Positions 16,285-25,048 of a stretch of 64,000 bases of DNA are shown here, one piece after another. Below the pieces are notes generated by a model. It saw nothing but the letters and a program-made list of their open reading frames with translations, ran no database searches and had not been told where the DNA came from. Numbering within the stretch: the stretch's first letter is position 1; each line of letters opens with the position of its first letter. Origin of the DNA: Azospirillum sp. TSO35-2 (GTDB taxonomy: Bacteria > Pseudomonadota > Alphaproteobacteria > Azospirillales > Azospirillaceae); the NCBI RefSeq assembly GCF_003116095.1, contig NZ_LGRA01000021.1, positions 1,447,208 to 1,511,207 on the forward strand. The letters run 5' to 3'. A program made the position numbers and the translations under genes.

Positions 16285-17457
16285 TCAGGACGCGCCGAAA
16301 TCCAGCCCCCAGGCCGAATAGCGCTCCGGGTCGTCGACCCAGCCTTCGCGGACCTTCACGAACAGGATCAGGTGGACGCGGCGTTCCAGCATCTCCGTCA
16401 GCTCGCGGCGGGCGGTGGAGCCGAGCGCCTTGATCCGCTGGCCGCCCTTGCCCAGCACGATCGCCTTCTGGCTTTCGCGCTGCACGTAGATGACCTGCGA
16501 GATCTTCACCGACCCGTCGTCGAACTCCTCCCACACCTCGGTCTCGACCGTGGCGGAATAGGGCAGTTCCTGGTGCAGTTGCAGGAACAGCTTCTCGCGC
16601 GTGATCTCCGCCGCCAGCAGGCGCATCGGCATGTCGGAGATCTGGTCTTCCGGGAAGTGCCAGGGGCCGTCCGGCAGGCGGTCGGCCAGGAAGTTCTTCA
16701 GGTGGGCGACACCGTCGGCGGTGGAGGCCGACACCATGAAGATGTCGGAGAAGATCCCCTCCTGCCGGAAGGCGTCGGCGATGCCCAGCAGCACGTCGCG
16801 CTTCACCAGGTCGATCTTGTTCAGGATCAGGATGGCTTCGCGCCCCTGCTCCTTCAGCCGGGCGACGATGCTGCGGGTGTCGTCGTCGATGCCGCGGCGC
16901 GACACGTCGTAGAGCACGCCGATGACGTCGGCGTCCTCCGCCCCCTGCCACGCCGCCGCCACCATCGCGCGGTCCAGCCGGCGCTTCGGCTTGAAGATGC
17001 CGGGGGTGTCGACGAAGATCATCTGGGCGTCGCCCTGGATGGTGATTCCCAGGACGCGGGTCCGGGTGGTCTGCACCTTCGGGCTGACGATCGACACCTT
17101 GCTGCCGATCATCGCGTTCAGCAGCGTCGACTTTCCGGCGTTGGGCGCGCCGACCAGGGCGATGAAGCCGCAGCGCGGGTGCTCGGGCATGGTCGGCAGC
17201 GGCGGCAGGACGGAAATGGGCTGCCCGCGCGGGGCATCCTCATCGTCGAAGTCGCCGTCTTCGAAATCGTCCTCATACTCGCCGTCTTCGACGTCGCCCT
17301 CTTCGGCGTCTTCGCCCTCGACGTCGCCGTCCTCATGGTCCAGCGCCTCGTCGTCCGTTGCGGACTCCGGTGCCACGGACTCATGCGTCGGCTCCGCAGC
17401 GTCGGAACCGGGCGTTTCGTTCGTCGTCTTGTCGATGTCGTCGCGACCGTCAGTCAT
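16285..17457 (-). CDS. era: GTPase Era with a ~93-residue acidic N-terminal extension
   Basis: 390 aa; E. coli Era has 301. From about residue 95 the protein is a standard Era: P-loop GAPNAGKS (103-110), switch II DTPGIF, NKID base motif, SASTADG, and the C-terminal KH domain with VLGKGGQRIKALG. Era binds 16S rRNA and is needed for 30S assembly. The first 93 residues are extremely acidic (long runs of Asp/Glu/Gly). The ATG at 17457 overlaps the rnc stop by 8 nt. An internal ATG at 17190 would give a 301-aa protein of normal length, so the extension depends on start choice; uninterrupted frame and coupling to rnc favour the long form. Confidence 0.93.
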   Translation of the reverse strand: MTDGRDDIDKTTNETPGSDAAEPTHESVAPESATDDEALDHEDGDVEGEDAEEGDVEDGEYEDDFEDGDFDDEDAPRGQPISVLPPLPTMPEHPRCGFIALVGAPNAGKSTLLNAMIGSKVSIVSPKVQTTRTRVLGITIQGDAQMIFVDTPGIFKPKRRLDRAMVAAAWQGAEDADVIGVLYDVSRRGIDDDTRSIVARLKEQGREAILILNKIDLVKRDVLLGIADAFRQEGIFSDIFMVSASTADGVAHLKNFLADRLPDGPWHFPEDQISDMPMRLLAAEITREKLFLQLHQELPYSATVETEVWEEFDDGSVKISQVIYVQRESQKAIVLGKGGQRIKALGSTARRELTEMLERRVHLILFVKVREGWVDDPERYSAWGLDFGAS

Positions 17458-18244
17458 CGACCTGTACTCCCATCTGGCGCAGCAATGCGCTGGCCGCCTT
17501 CTTTTCCGCAATGCGCTTGGACGAGCCGGTGCCGGTGACCGGCTCCATGCCCGCGACGCGCACCGCAACCACAAACAACGGCTCGTGCGCCGGGCCGCTG
17601 CGTTCGATCAGTTCATACTGGGGCAGCGGCTTGCCGCGCCCCTGCGCCCATTCCTGCAAGCTCGTCTTGCTGTCGAGCGGCGGCGGGGTTTCCTTGTCGA
17701 TCTCCCCCGCCAGGGCGTCGCGGACAAAGCGCGTCACCGGCTCCAGCCCGCCGTCGAGATACATCGCGCCCAGCACCGCCTCGCAGGCGTCGCCCAGGAT
17801 GGTGCGGTTGGCCCGGCCGCCGCTCTGTGCCTCCGCCGGGGACAGGCGCAGATAGGCCCCCAGCCCGATCGAATCGGCGACGCGGCCCAGCGATTCCCGG
17901 CGCACCAGCGCGGCGTGCCGCTTGGCCAGCGCCCCTTCGCGCTCGTCCGGGTAACGCTCCAGCAGCCATTGCGCGACGACCAGACCGACGACGCGGTCGC
18001 CCAGGAACTCCAGCCGCTCGTAGGCGATGCCGGGGCCGTTGTGCGTCTTGCGGCCGGCGCGCTCCAGCCCCATCAGGCTGGGGTGGGTGACGGCGTCGCG
18101 CAGCAGCGACGGCTTGGTGAAGCTGTAGCCCAGCGCGCGCGCCAGCCCGGCCACGTCGGCGGAATCGGCCGCCTTCGACGCGTCGGCCTCGGTTGAGCCG
18201 GACCCGGCGCCTGTGTCGGCGGGCGCCATCTTGGCGATGGACAC
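17450..18244 (-). CDS. rnc: Ribonuclease III
   Basis: 264 aa. The catalytic domain carries the signature ERLEFLGDRVVG (residues 76-87; the usual Ser after GD is Arg here) and a second acidic helix DACEAVLGAMYLDGG. A C-terminal double-stranded RNA binding domain follows (SKTSLQEWAQGRGKPLPQYEL onward). It processes rRNA precursors and double-stranded mRNA. It starts with GTG at 18244 directly after the lepB TAA. An N-terminal tail of about 30 residues precedes the domain. The operon order lepB-rnc-era is standard. Confidence 0.95.
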   Translation of the reverse strand: MSIAKMAPADTGAGSGSTEADASKAADSADVAGLARALGYSFTKPSLLRDAVTHPSLMGLERAGRKTHNGPGIAYERLEFLGDRVVGLVVAQWLLERYPDEREGALAKRHAALVRRESLGRVADSIGLGAYLRLSPAEAQSGGRANRTILGDACEAVLGAMYLDGGLEPVTRFVRDALAGEIDKETPPPLDSKTSLQEWAQGRGKPLPQYELIERSGPAHEPLFVVAVRVAGMEPVTGTGSSKRIAEKKAASALLRQMGVQVDD

Positions 18245-19012
18245 TTACCTGACTCCGTTGAACAGGCGGCTGAAGCGCAGGTCGACCGGCCAGCGCCAGA
18301 TCTCGTAGAAGCGGGTGCCCTCGTCGAGCGAGAAGAACAGGAATTCGGCGCGGCCGACCAGGTTCTCGACGGGGACGAAACCCACCTGCGACGGCACCCG
18401 GCTGTCCAGCGAGTTGTCGCGGTTGTCGCCCATCATGAACAGGTGGCCGTCCGGCACCTTGAACACCGGCGTGTTGTCGAGCGGGCCGTTGTCCGACTCC
18501 TCGATGATCCGGTGGGTGCGGCCGTTCGGCAGCGTTTCAATGAACTGCGCGGTGCGGATGCTGCGGCCCAGCGAATCCGTGGTCACGTAATCCTCGATCC
18601 GGTCGCGCTTCACCGGCTGGCCGTTGATGTGCAGGATGCCGCCGATCATCTGGATGCTGTCGCCGGGCAGGCCGATCACCCGCTTGATGTAGTCGGTCTT
18701 GTTGTCGCGCGGCAGCTTGAACACCGCGACGTCGCCGCGCTCCGGCGGCTTGCCCAGGATGCGGCCCTCGAACAGCGGCAGGCCGAAGCCGACGGTGTAT
18801 TTGCTGTAGCCGTAGCTGAACTTCGACACGAACAGGTAATCGCCGATCAGCAGCGTCGGGATCATCGAGCCCGAGGGGATGTTGAACGGCTCGAACGCGA
18901 AGGTGCGCACGCCGAAGGCGATCAGCACGGCGAAGATCACCGTCTTCACCGTCTCGGCGAACCCCGACTCTTTGGGCTTGGCGTCGGATGCCGTCTGCTT
19001 CTGAAAGGTCAT
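18245..19012 (-). CDS. lepB: Signal peptidase I
   Basis: 255 aa. One membrane helix (about 22-39). The catalytic Ser49 is in IPSGSMIPTLLIGD, the general-base Lys110 in DYIKRVIGLPGD, and the family box GDNRDNSLDSR follows. It removes signal peptides from Sec/Tat-exported proteins on the periplasmic side. The ATG overlaps the acpS stop (ATGA), and the TAA abuts the rnc GTG, so it sits inside the pdxJ-acpS-lepB-rnc-era operon. Confidence 0.96.
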   Translation of the reverse strand: MTFQKQTASDAKPKESGFAETVKTVIFAVLIAFGVRTFAFEPFNIPSGSMIPTLLIGDYLFVSKFSYGYSKYTVGFGLPLFEGRILGKPPERGDVAVFKLPRDNKTDYIKRVIGLPGDSIQMIGGILHINGQPVKRDRIEDYVTTDSLGRSIRTAQFIETLPNGRTHRIIEESDNGPLDNTPVFKVPDGHLFMMGDNRDNSLDSRVPSQVGFVPVENLVGRAEFLFFSLDEGTRFYEIWRWPVDLRFSRLFNGVR

Positions 19013-19479
19013 TCTGGGGTCGCCGTGTCGGTGGGCATTGCGGAATGGATCGGATCGGCGCTGATGACGACGAAGGCCTCGGCCATCGGGTATTCGTCGG
19101 TCAGCGTCACATGGATGCGGGCGCGCATGCCCGGCGGCGTCATCGCCTCCAGCCGGGCCAGCGCCCCGCCGGTCAGGCGCATCGTCGGCTGGCCGGAGGG
19201 CAGGTTCACCACCCCCATGTCGCGCCAGAACACGCCGTCGCGGAACCCGGTGCCGAGCGCCTTGGAGCAGGCCTCCTTGGCGGCGAAGCGCTTGGCGTAG
19301 GTCGAGGCGCGGGCGTTGTTCTTCGCCGCCGACCCGGCCCGCCGCTCCGACTTGGCCTGCTCGATTTCGGTGAAGATGCGGTCGATGAAGCGCTGGCCGA
19401 ACCGGTCCAGCGATTTCTCGATGCGCCGGATGTCGATCAGGTCGTTGCCGATGCCGAGGATGGTGCCGGACAGCATCAT
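19009..19479 (-). CDS. acpS: Holo-[acyl-carrier-protein] synthase
   Basis: 156 aa. Motifs of the AcpS phosphopantetheinyl transferase: GIGNDLIDIRRIEKSL with the Mg-binding Asp, then RFAAKEACSKALGTG with the catalytic Glu/Lys, then WRDMGVVNLPSGQP. It transfers 4'-phosphopantetheine from CoA to ACP. It begins at tandem ATG codons (19479 and 19476), the first overlapping the pdxJ stop. It ends overlapping lepB by four bases. A 20-residue C-terminal tail after the domain is not conserved in the family. Confidence 0.94.
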   Translation of the reverse strand: MMLSGTILGIGNDLIDIRRIEKSLDRFGQRFIDRIFTEIEQAKSERRAGSAAKNNARASTYAKRFAAKEACSKALGTGFRDGVFWRDMGVVNLPSGQPTMRLTGGALARLEAMTPPGMRARIHVTLTDEYPMAEAFVVISADPIHSAMPTDTATPE

Positions 19480-20222
19480 GCGCGCGCCGCGCCGCGGGCG
19501 GTGTCCATCGCCTTGCGCATGCGCGCGATGGCGTTGGTCAGCCCGACGAAGATCGCCTCGCCGATCAGGAAATGGCCGATGTTCAGTTCCACGATGGTCG
19601 GAATCGCCGCCACCGGCCCGACGCTGTCGTAGCTGAGGCCGTGGCCGGCGTGGCATTCCAGCCCGATCGCCTCGGCGTGGGCGGCGGCGCGGACGATGCG
19701 CGCCAGCTCCGCCTCGCGCTCCGCCGGGCTGTGAGCGTCGCAATAGGCGCCGGTGTGCAGTTCGACCACCGGGGCGCCCAGCCGCTTGGCGGCGTCGAGC
19801 TGCGCCGGCTCCGGATCGATGAACAGCGAGACGCGGATGCCGGCGGCGCCCAGCGCGCCGACCGGGCGGGTCAACGCGTCGTACTGGCCGACCACGTCCA
19901 GCCCACCTTCGGTGGTGACCTCCGTCCGCTTTTCCGGGACGAGGCAGGCGGCGTGCGGCTTGTGGCGCAGCGCGATGGCCAGCATCTCGTCGGTCGCCGC
20001 CATCTCCAGGTTCAGCGGGCGGTCGATCTCCGCCATCAGCCGGTCGATGTCGCGGTCGACGATGTGGCGCCGGTCCTCGCGCAGATGGGCGGTGATCCCG
20101 TCGGCCCCGGCCTCGATCGCGAGCTTCGCCGCGCGCACGGGGTCGGGATGGGCCCCGCCGCGCGCGTTGCGGACGGTCGCCACATGGTCGATGTTCACGC
20201 CGAGGCGCAGGAAACGGGACAT
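19476..20222 (-). CDS. pdxJ: Pyridoxine 5'-phosphate synthase
   Basis: 248 aa TIM barrel. It starts with the family hallmark LRLGVNIDHVATVRNARGG, contains DGITAHLREDRRHI and ends with ELNIGHFLIGEAIF. PdxJ condenses deoxyxylulose 5-phosphate with the product of PdxA to form pyridoxine 5'-phosphate; pdxA is 3.8 kb away in the same window. The ATG at 20222 follows TTGGAG. The 5' leader holds a perfect 7-bp stem with a tetraloop (20247-20264), which could influence translation or be a small attenuator. Confidence 0.95.
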   Translation of the reverse strand: MSRFLRLGVNIDHVATVRNARGGAHPDPVRAAKLAIEAGADGITAHLREDRRHIVDRDIDRLMAEIDRPLNLEMAATDEMLAIALRHKPHAACLVPEKRTEVTTEGGLDVVGQYDALTRPVGALGAAGIRVSLFIDPEPAQLDAAKRLGAPVVELHTGAYCDAHSPAEREAELARIVRAAAHAEAIGLECHAGHGLSYDSVGPVAAIPTIVELNIGHFLIGEAIFVGLTNAIARMRKAMDTARGAARA

Positions 20223-20342
20223 GCACGGACTCCAAAGCGTCGCCGGCCCGCGGCGAGCCGCGGGAGCGATTCCGTCTATATAGCGGTGATGGGGCGTTCC
20301 GTCACGCCGAACCGACCGATGCACCCGCAGATGACAGGGAAT

Positions 20343-22508
20343 TTACCGTCCCCGCGCGCGCTCCACCGAGTGGATGGCCGGGGTTGCGCGCAGGGCGGCC
20401 ATGATGTTGGTCAGGTGCTTGGCGTCCTTCACGTCGATGTCGATCAGCAACTCGAAATAGTCGGTGCTGCGGTTGGTGATCTTCTGGTGGATGACGTTGC
20501 CCTGGTTCTTGCCGATCACCGTGAACAGCGTGCCGAGCGAGCCCTGTTCATTGGCGATGACCACGGTGATGCGGCCGACATGCTCCTCCGGCGAATCGGG
20601 GCCGGTTTCCCACGACACGTCGATCCAGCGTTCCGGCGATTCGTGGAAGCTTTCCAGCGTTTCGCAGTCGATGGTGTGGATCGTCACGCCCTTGCCGGTG
20701 GTGACGATGCCGACGATGCGGTCGCCGGGCAGCGGGTGGCAGCACCGGGCGTAATGCACCGCCATGCCGGGGATCAGGCCACGGATCGGCAGCGCCGATT
20801 CCTTGCGCGCCTTCTTCGGCTTGATGGTGGGGACGCCGGGTTCCTCCACCTCGCGCACCGCCGGCGCGGCCTGCGCCTTGTGGCCGGGGAAGACGGCGTG
20901 GAAGACCTCGCGCACCGAATGCAGGCCGGAGCCGACGCCGGCCATCAGATCGTCCACCGTCGGCTGCTGGAAGATCTTGGTGGCGGCTTCCAGCGCCTTC
21001 TCGGTGAACTCGTAGCCTTCCGACTTGAACTGCCGCATCAGCATGCCGCGGCCCAGTTCCATATACTGGGCGCGCTGCTGGGTGCGCAGGAACTTGCGGA
21101 TGCGGGCGCGCGCCTTGCCGGTGACGACGAAGCGTTCCCAGCCCGGGACCGGCGTCTGCGCCTTGGAGGTGACGATGTCGACCTGGTCGCCGTTCTGCAG
21201 CTGGGTGCGCAGCGGCAGCATGCGGCCGTTGATCTTGGCGCCGACGCAATGGTCGCCGACCTGCGAGTGGACGGCGTAGGCGAAATCGACCGGCGTCGCC
21301 CCGCGCGGCAGCGCGATCAGGTCGCCCTTCGGCGTGAAGCAGAACACCTGGTCCTGGAACAGCTCCAGCTTGGTGTGTTCCAGGAACTCTTCCGGCTTCT
21401 GCGCGTGCTCCAGGATGTCGAGCAGTTCGCGCAGCCAGCGGTACTCGCCGCCGTTCGGGCGCGGCTGGTGGTCCTGCTTGTAGGCCCAGTGGGCGGCGAC
21501 GCCCAGCTCGGCGATCTCGTGCATGTCCTGGGTGCGGATCTGCACCTCGATCCGGTTGCGGCCGGGACCGATCACGCCGGTGTGCAGGCTGCGGTAGCCG
21601 TTGGGCTTGGGCGTGGAGATGTAGTCCTTGAAGCGCCCCGGCACGACCGGGTAATGCGCGTGGACGACGCCCAGCGCCTGATAGCATTCGCCGACCGAGC
21701 CGACCGTGATGCGGAAGGCCATGATGTCGGAGAGCTGTTCGAAGCTGACATTCTTGCGCTGCAGCTTGCGCCAGATCGAGTAGGCGGACTTCTCGCGCCC
21801 CGACACCGTCGCTTCCGGCAGCCCTTCGGAGGCCAGCAGCTCGCGCAGTTCGGTGATGATGGTCTGGACGCGGTTCTCGCCCTCGCTGCGCAGGCGGGCC
21901 AGCTGGGCCAGGATGCTGTCGCGCGCGTCGGGGTTCAGCTCGGCGAAGGCCAGATCGTCCAGCTCGTCCTTGATCTTGTGCATGCCGATGCGCTCGGCCA
22001 AGGGCGAGTAGATCTCGATGGTCTCGCGGGCGATGCGGCGGCGCTTTTCCGGCTTCTTCAGGTGGAACAGCGTGCGCATGTTGTGAAGCCGGTCGGCCAG
22101 CTTCACCAGCAGGACACGGATGTCCTCCGACATGGCCAGCACCAGCTTGCGGAAATTCTCCGCCTGCTTGGCCTGTTCGCTGTGGAGTTCAAGGCGCGAC
22201 AGCTTGGTCACGCCGTCGACCAGCCGGGCGATTTCCTTGCCGAACACCCGCTCGATGTCGTCGAGCGTGGCGACGGTGTCCTCGACCGTGTCGTGAAGCA
22301 GCGCCGTGGCGATGGTGCCGGCGTCCAGCTTCATCTGGGTGAGGATGCCGGCGACCTCCAGCGGGTGGAGGAAGTAGGGATCGCCCGACGCGCGCGTCTG
22401 CGACCCGTGCGCCTTCATCGAATAAACGTAGGCGCGGTTGAGAAGATCCTCGTCGGCCGAGGGATCATACGCTTTGACGCGCTCGACAAGCTCGTACTGC
22501 CGGATCAT
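20343..22508 (-). CDS. spoT: Bifunctional (p)ppGpp synthetase/hydrolase (Rel/SpoT)
   Basis: 721 aa. Domain order: HD hydrolase with HPLEVA and LLHDTVED, nucleotidyltransferase with REKSAYSIWRKLQRKN and RFKDYISTPKPNGYRSLHT, TGS (near residues 380-440), and a C-terminal ACT domain. The RFKD loop is the RxKD type typical of bifunctional Rel/SpoT rather than the ExDD of monofunctional RelA, and the HD residues are intact. It controls the stringent response. rpoZ lies 115 bp upstream, as in many proteobacteria, and pdxJ follows after 120 bp. Confidence 0.95.
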   Translation of the reverse strand: MIRQYELVERVKAYDPSADEDLLNRAYVYSMKAHGSQTRASGDPYFLHPLEVAGILTQMKLDAGTIATALLHDTVEDTVATLDDIERVFGKEIARLVDGVTKLSRLELHSEQAKQAENFRKLVLAMSEDIRVLLVKLADRLHNMRTLFHLKKPEKRRRIARETIEIYSPLAERIGMHKIKDELDDLAFAELNPDARDSILAQLARLRSEGENRVQTIITELRELLASEGLPEATVSGREKSAYSIWRKLQRKNVSFEQLSDIMAFRITVGSVGECYQALGVVHAHYPVVPGRFKDYISTPKPNGYRSLHTGVIGPGRNRIEVQIRTQDMHEIAELGVAAHWAYKQDHQPRPNGGEYRWLRELLDILEHAQKPEEFLEHTKLELFQDQVFCFTPKGDLIALPRGATPVDFAYAVHSQVGDHCVGAKINGRMLPLRTQLQNGDQVDIVTSKAQTPVPGWERFVVTGKARARIRKFLRTQQRAQYMELGRGMLMRQFKSEGYEFTEKALEAATKIFQQPTVDDLMAGVGSGLHSVREVFHAVFPGHKAQAAPAVREVEEPGVPTIKPKKARKESALPIRGLIPGMAVHYARCCHPLPGDRIVGIVTTGKGVTIHTIDCETLESFHESPERWIDVSWETGPDSPEEHVGRITVVIANEQGSLGTLFTVIGKNQGNVIHQKITNRSTDYFELLIDIDVKDAKHLTNIMAALRATPAIHSVERARGR

Positions 22509-22570
22509 GGGGCCCGACCCGACGCACGCGGCGCCTCTGGTGTGTTCACGAAGGTCCTATGGGAACCGAA

Positions 22571-22589
22571 GGGGGGCCGGATGCCCCCC
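22571..22589 (-). terminator. GC hairpin between rpoZ and spoT
   Basis: GGGGGG (22571-22576) pairs with CCCCCC (22584-22589) around a 7-nt loop, 35 nt past the rpoZ stop. On the minus strand only TTCGGTT follows, so it is at best a weak or partial terminator or attenuator before spoT. Confidence 0.3.
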
Positions 22590-22623
22590 ACCCTGGTCAG
22601 GGTCCTGCGGTCGTTGTCCAGAA

Positions 22624-23058
22624 TCAGAGATCTCCGTCGGGATCCTCGGTCATGGCGAAACCGGCGCCCGGCTCGGCATCCATGTCGGCGGCGACGTCGT
22701 CCTCTTCGGTCAACTCCTCGCCGTCGCTCTCGCTCATGCCGTCGTCGTCGCCGAGCGAGTTGTTGCCGCGGGCGGCCCAATCGTTCTCGCCGGCCATCAG
22801 CTCGACGATCTCCTCCTCGGGCTCGTCGGGCTCGACGTGCTTCTGGTGGCCCTTGATCAGCGCGTTCTTCAGGTATTCCAGCGACACCGTCTCGTCGGCG
22901 ATCTCGCGCAGCGCCACCACCGGGTTCTTGTCGTTGTCGCGGTCGATCGACAACGGCGCACCGCTCGCCACTTCGCGCGCGCGCTGAGCGGCCATCATCA
23001 CCAGCTCGAAACGGTTCGGAACCTTCAGGACGCAATCTTCAACGGTAACGCGGGCCAT
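22624..23058 (-). CDS. rpoZ: RNA polymerase omega subunit with long acidic tail
   Basis: 144 aa. Residues 1-65 are omega: MARVTVEDCVLKVPNRFELV, then AAQRAREVASG and KNPVVALREIADETVS. It stabilises and assembles beta-prime, and in E. coli forms part of a ppGpp site, which fits its pairing with spoT. The E. coli protein has 91 residues; here about 60 extra C-terminal residues are rich in Glu/Asp. The ATG at 23058 begins the conserved sequence exactly. Confidence 0.93.
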   Translation of the reverse strand: MARVTVEDCVLKVPNRFELVMMAAQRAREVASGAPLSIDRDNDKNPVVALREIADETVSLEYLKNALIKGHQKHVEPDEPEEEIVELMAGENDWAARGNNSLGDDDGMSESDGEELTEEDDVAADMDAEPGAGFAMTEDPDGDL

Positions 23059-23297
23059 GCCAGACGAACTCCGGATTCAAAGGAGGCTCTAGACTATATG
23101 GATGAGGTCCCAGTGGTGCAAGCGCGAACGACGGCGTTGCTGCCCTGCGCGGGACGGGCACTCGGCAGCGGGCGGCGAGCGGAAGGCGCCACCCTCTTGT
23201 TTGTTGGTAACAAATCCACTAAGTTTCAAAATTGGAATGCGAGATTTTTCGCACGCTCCATTGATAATCCACAAGCAGCGATGGAAGGATCCAGGCA
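23059..23297. promoter_or_regulatory. AT-rich divergent promoter region of rpoZ and NYN gene
   Basis: 239 bp. The part 23195-23290 has clearly lower GC than the genes. It contains an inverted repeat TTTGTT/AACAAA with a 3-nt centre (23200-23214) that could be an operator. Exact -35/-10 boxes are not certain. Confidence 0.4.
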
Positions 23298-23939
23298 TTG
23301 GACCGCAATTCGACTTTGCCCCGCGACGTCAGCAAGTTGTTTTATAAGGAAGAACGGCTCGCTTTGTTCATTGATGGCGCGAACCTCTACGCCGCTGCGC
23401 GTTCATTGGGATTTGACATCGATTACAAAAGGTTGCGGGACGGCTTTGCCGGAGAGGGCCGGCTGATGCGCGCCTTCTACTACACCGCGTTGGTTGAGGA
23501 TCAGGAATACTCGCCGATCCGGCCGCTGGTCGATTGGCTCGACTACAACGGCTACACCATGGTCACCAAGCCGACCAAGGAATTCACCGACGCGTCCGGC
23601 CGCCGCAAGATCAAGGGCAACATGGACATCGAGCTGGCCATCGACGTGATGGAAATGGCCGACCATGTCGACCACATCCTGCTGTTCTCCGGCGACGGCG
23701 ACTTCCGCCGGCTGGTGGAGGCGGTGCAGCGCAAGGGCGTTCGCGTCAGCGTGGTCAGCACGGTGCGCTCGCAACCGCCGATGGTCGCCGACGAACTGCG
23801 CCGGCAGGCCGACAACTTCATCGAGCTGCAGGAACTGGCACCTTTCATCGCCCGCACCCACCATCACCGCGAACCGACCGCCGGCCACCAGGACCACCAG
23901 AGCGGCCCGACGATGTACGACCCCGACGATCGCGGCTGA
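23298..23939 (+). CDS. NYN/LabA-like PIN-fold nuclease domain protein
   Basis: 213 aa. The NYN (LabA/DUF88) fold is clear: LALFIDGANLYAAARSLG at the start, GNMDIELAIDVMEMA in the centre, LFSGDGDFRRLVEAVQRKGVRV and a later DNFIELQEL. The acidic residues in FIDGAN, MDIELAID and SGDGDF form the expected metal/nuclease site. Probably an RNase acting on structured RNA; target unknown. The start is a TTG at 23298, the only reasonable initiator before the conserved region, with AAGGATCCAGG upstream. Codon use at the 5' end is less GC-rich than in neighbours. The last 25 residues are His-rich. Confidence 0.85.
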   Translation: MDRNSTLPRDVSKLFYKEERLALFIDGANLYAAARSLGFDIDYKRLRDGFAGEGRLMRAFYYTALVEDQEYSPIRPLVDWLDYNGYTMVTKPTKEFTDASGRRKIKGNMDIELAIDVMEMADHVDHILLFSGDGDFRRLVEAVQRKGVRVSVVSTVRSQPPMVADELRRQADNFIELQELAPFIARTHHHREPTAGHQDHQSGPTMYDPDDRG

Positions 23940-23972
23940 TCCCGCGCCGGCCAAGCGGCTAAATAGCACGAA

Positions 23973-23998
23973 AAAAGGAGCGCTCTGGCGCTCCTTTT
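23973..23998. terminator. Bidirectional rho-independent terminator
   Basis: Perfect 11-bp hairpin: 23973-23983 pairs with 23988-23998 around TCTG, with A-run on the left and T-run on the right. It lies between the convergent NYN gene and pdxA and can serve both. Confidence 0.92.
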
Positions 23999-24022
23999 CG
24001 CTTTGTGGGACGGGGCAAACGC

Positions 24023-25048
24023 CTAGGCGGGACGCGCCCCGCTCCGGTGCCGCGCCATGCGGTCGGCGGTGGTCAGCGCCGCGATCAGGCTGGTCGCGTT
24101 CGCCGTCCCCGTCCCCGCGATGTCCAGCGCCGTGCCGTGGTCGGGCGAGGTGCGGACGAAGGGCAGCCCCAGCGTGATGTTCACGCCGCTGTCGAAATCG
24201 ACCGTCTTCAGCGGGATCAGCGCCTGGTCGTGATACATGCACAGCGCCGCGTCGAAGCCGCGGCGGGCGGCGGCGTGGAACAGCGTGTCGGACGGCCGCG
24301 GGCCGATGACCTCGATGCCCTCCGCCCGCAGGGCCGCGACCGCCGGAGCGATGATGTCGATCTCCTCGCGGCCCATCGCCCCACCCTCGCCGGCGTGCGG
24401 GTTCAGCGCCGCCACCGCCAGCCGCGGCCGGGCGATGCCGAAGTCGCGGGCCAGCGCCGCCGCGGTGACCTGGCCGGCGTGGATGATGGCCGCGCTGGTC
24501 AACTGGTTCACCGCGTCGCGCAAGGCGACATGGATGGTGACCGGCACCACCCGCAGGTCGGCCGCCGCCAGCATCATGATCGGCTCGTCCGTCAGCCCGG
24601 CGAGATGGGCCAGATACTCGGTGTGGCCGGGATGGCGGAAGCCGGCGGCGTAGAGCGCCGATTTCTGGATCGGGTTGGTGACCACCGCGGCGGCCTCGCC
24701 CGCCCGCACCAGGGCGACGGCGCGGTCGATGCTGGCGATCACCGCGGCCCCGTTCGCCGGATTGGGCGCGCCGGCAACCACCGGAACGGCGAGAGCCACC
24801 GGCAGCACCGGCAAGGCGCGGTCGAACAGGGCCACGGCCTCCGCCGCCGACCCGACCGCCTGCACCGGAACGGCCAGCCCCAGCCGAGCCGCCAGCGCCG
24901 CCAAGCGGGCCGGGTCGTCCAGCACGACGAAGGGCGGCAGACCTGCCTCGCGGCGCGCCGCCCAGGCCTTCAGCGTGATGTTCCCGCCGATGCCGGCCGG
25001 CTCGCCCATGGTGACGGCCAGCGGCAGCGCATCCGGCGGGGCGGCCAT
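24023..25048 (-). CDS. pdxA: 4-hydroxythreonine-4-phosphate dehydrogenase
   Basis: 341 aa. PdxA signatures: LAVTMGEPAGIGGNI at the N-terminus, TNPIQKSALYAAGFRHPGHTEYLA in the middle, the metal/substrate part NPHAGEGGAMGREEI, and CMYHDQALIPLKT near the end. It oxidises 4-phosphohydroxy-L-threonine in pyridoxal phosphate synthesis and works with PdxJ, also in this window. Its ATG shares one base with the surA stop (TGATG), so translation is coupled. Confidence 0.95.
   Translation of the reverse strand: MAAPPDALPLAVTMGEPAGIGGNITLKAWAARREAGLPPFVVLDDPARLAALAARLGLAVPVQAVGSAAEAVALFDRALPVLPVALAVPVVAGAPNPANGAAVIASIDRAVALVRAGEAAAVVTNPIQKSALYAAGFRHPGHTEYLAHLAGLTDEPIMMLAAADLRVVPVTIHVALRDAVNQLTSAAIIHAGQVTAAALARDFGIARPRLAVAALNPHAGEGGAMGREEIDIIAPAVAALRAEGIEVIGPRPSDTLFHAAARRGFDAALCMYHDQALIPLKTVDFDSGVNITLGLPFVRTSPDHGTALDIAGTGTANATSLIAALTTADRMARHRSGARPA

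Noticed and set aside
19572..22856. Long plus-strand frame opposite rel/spoT and pdxJ
   Set aside because: No recognisable motif; the minus-strand genes are unambiguous housekeeping genes.
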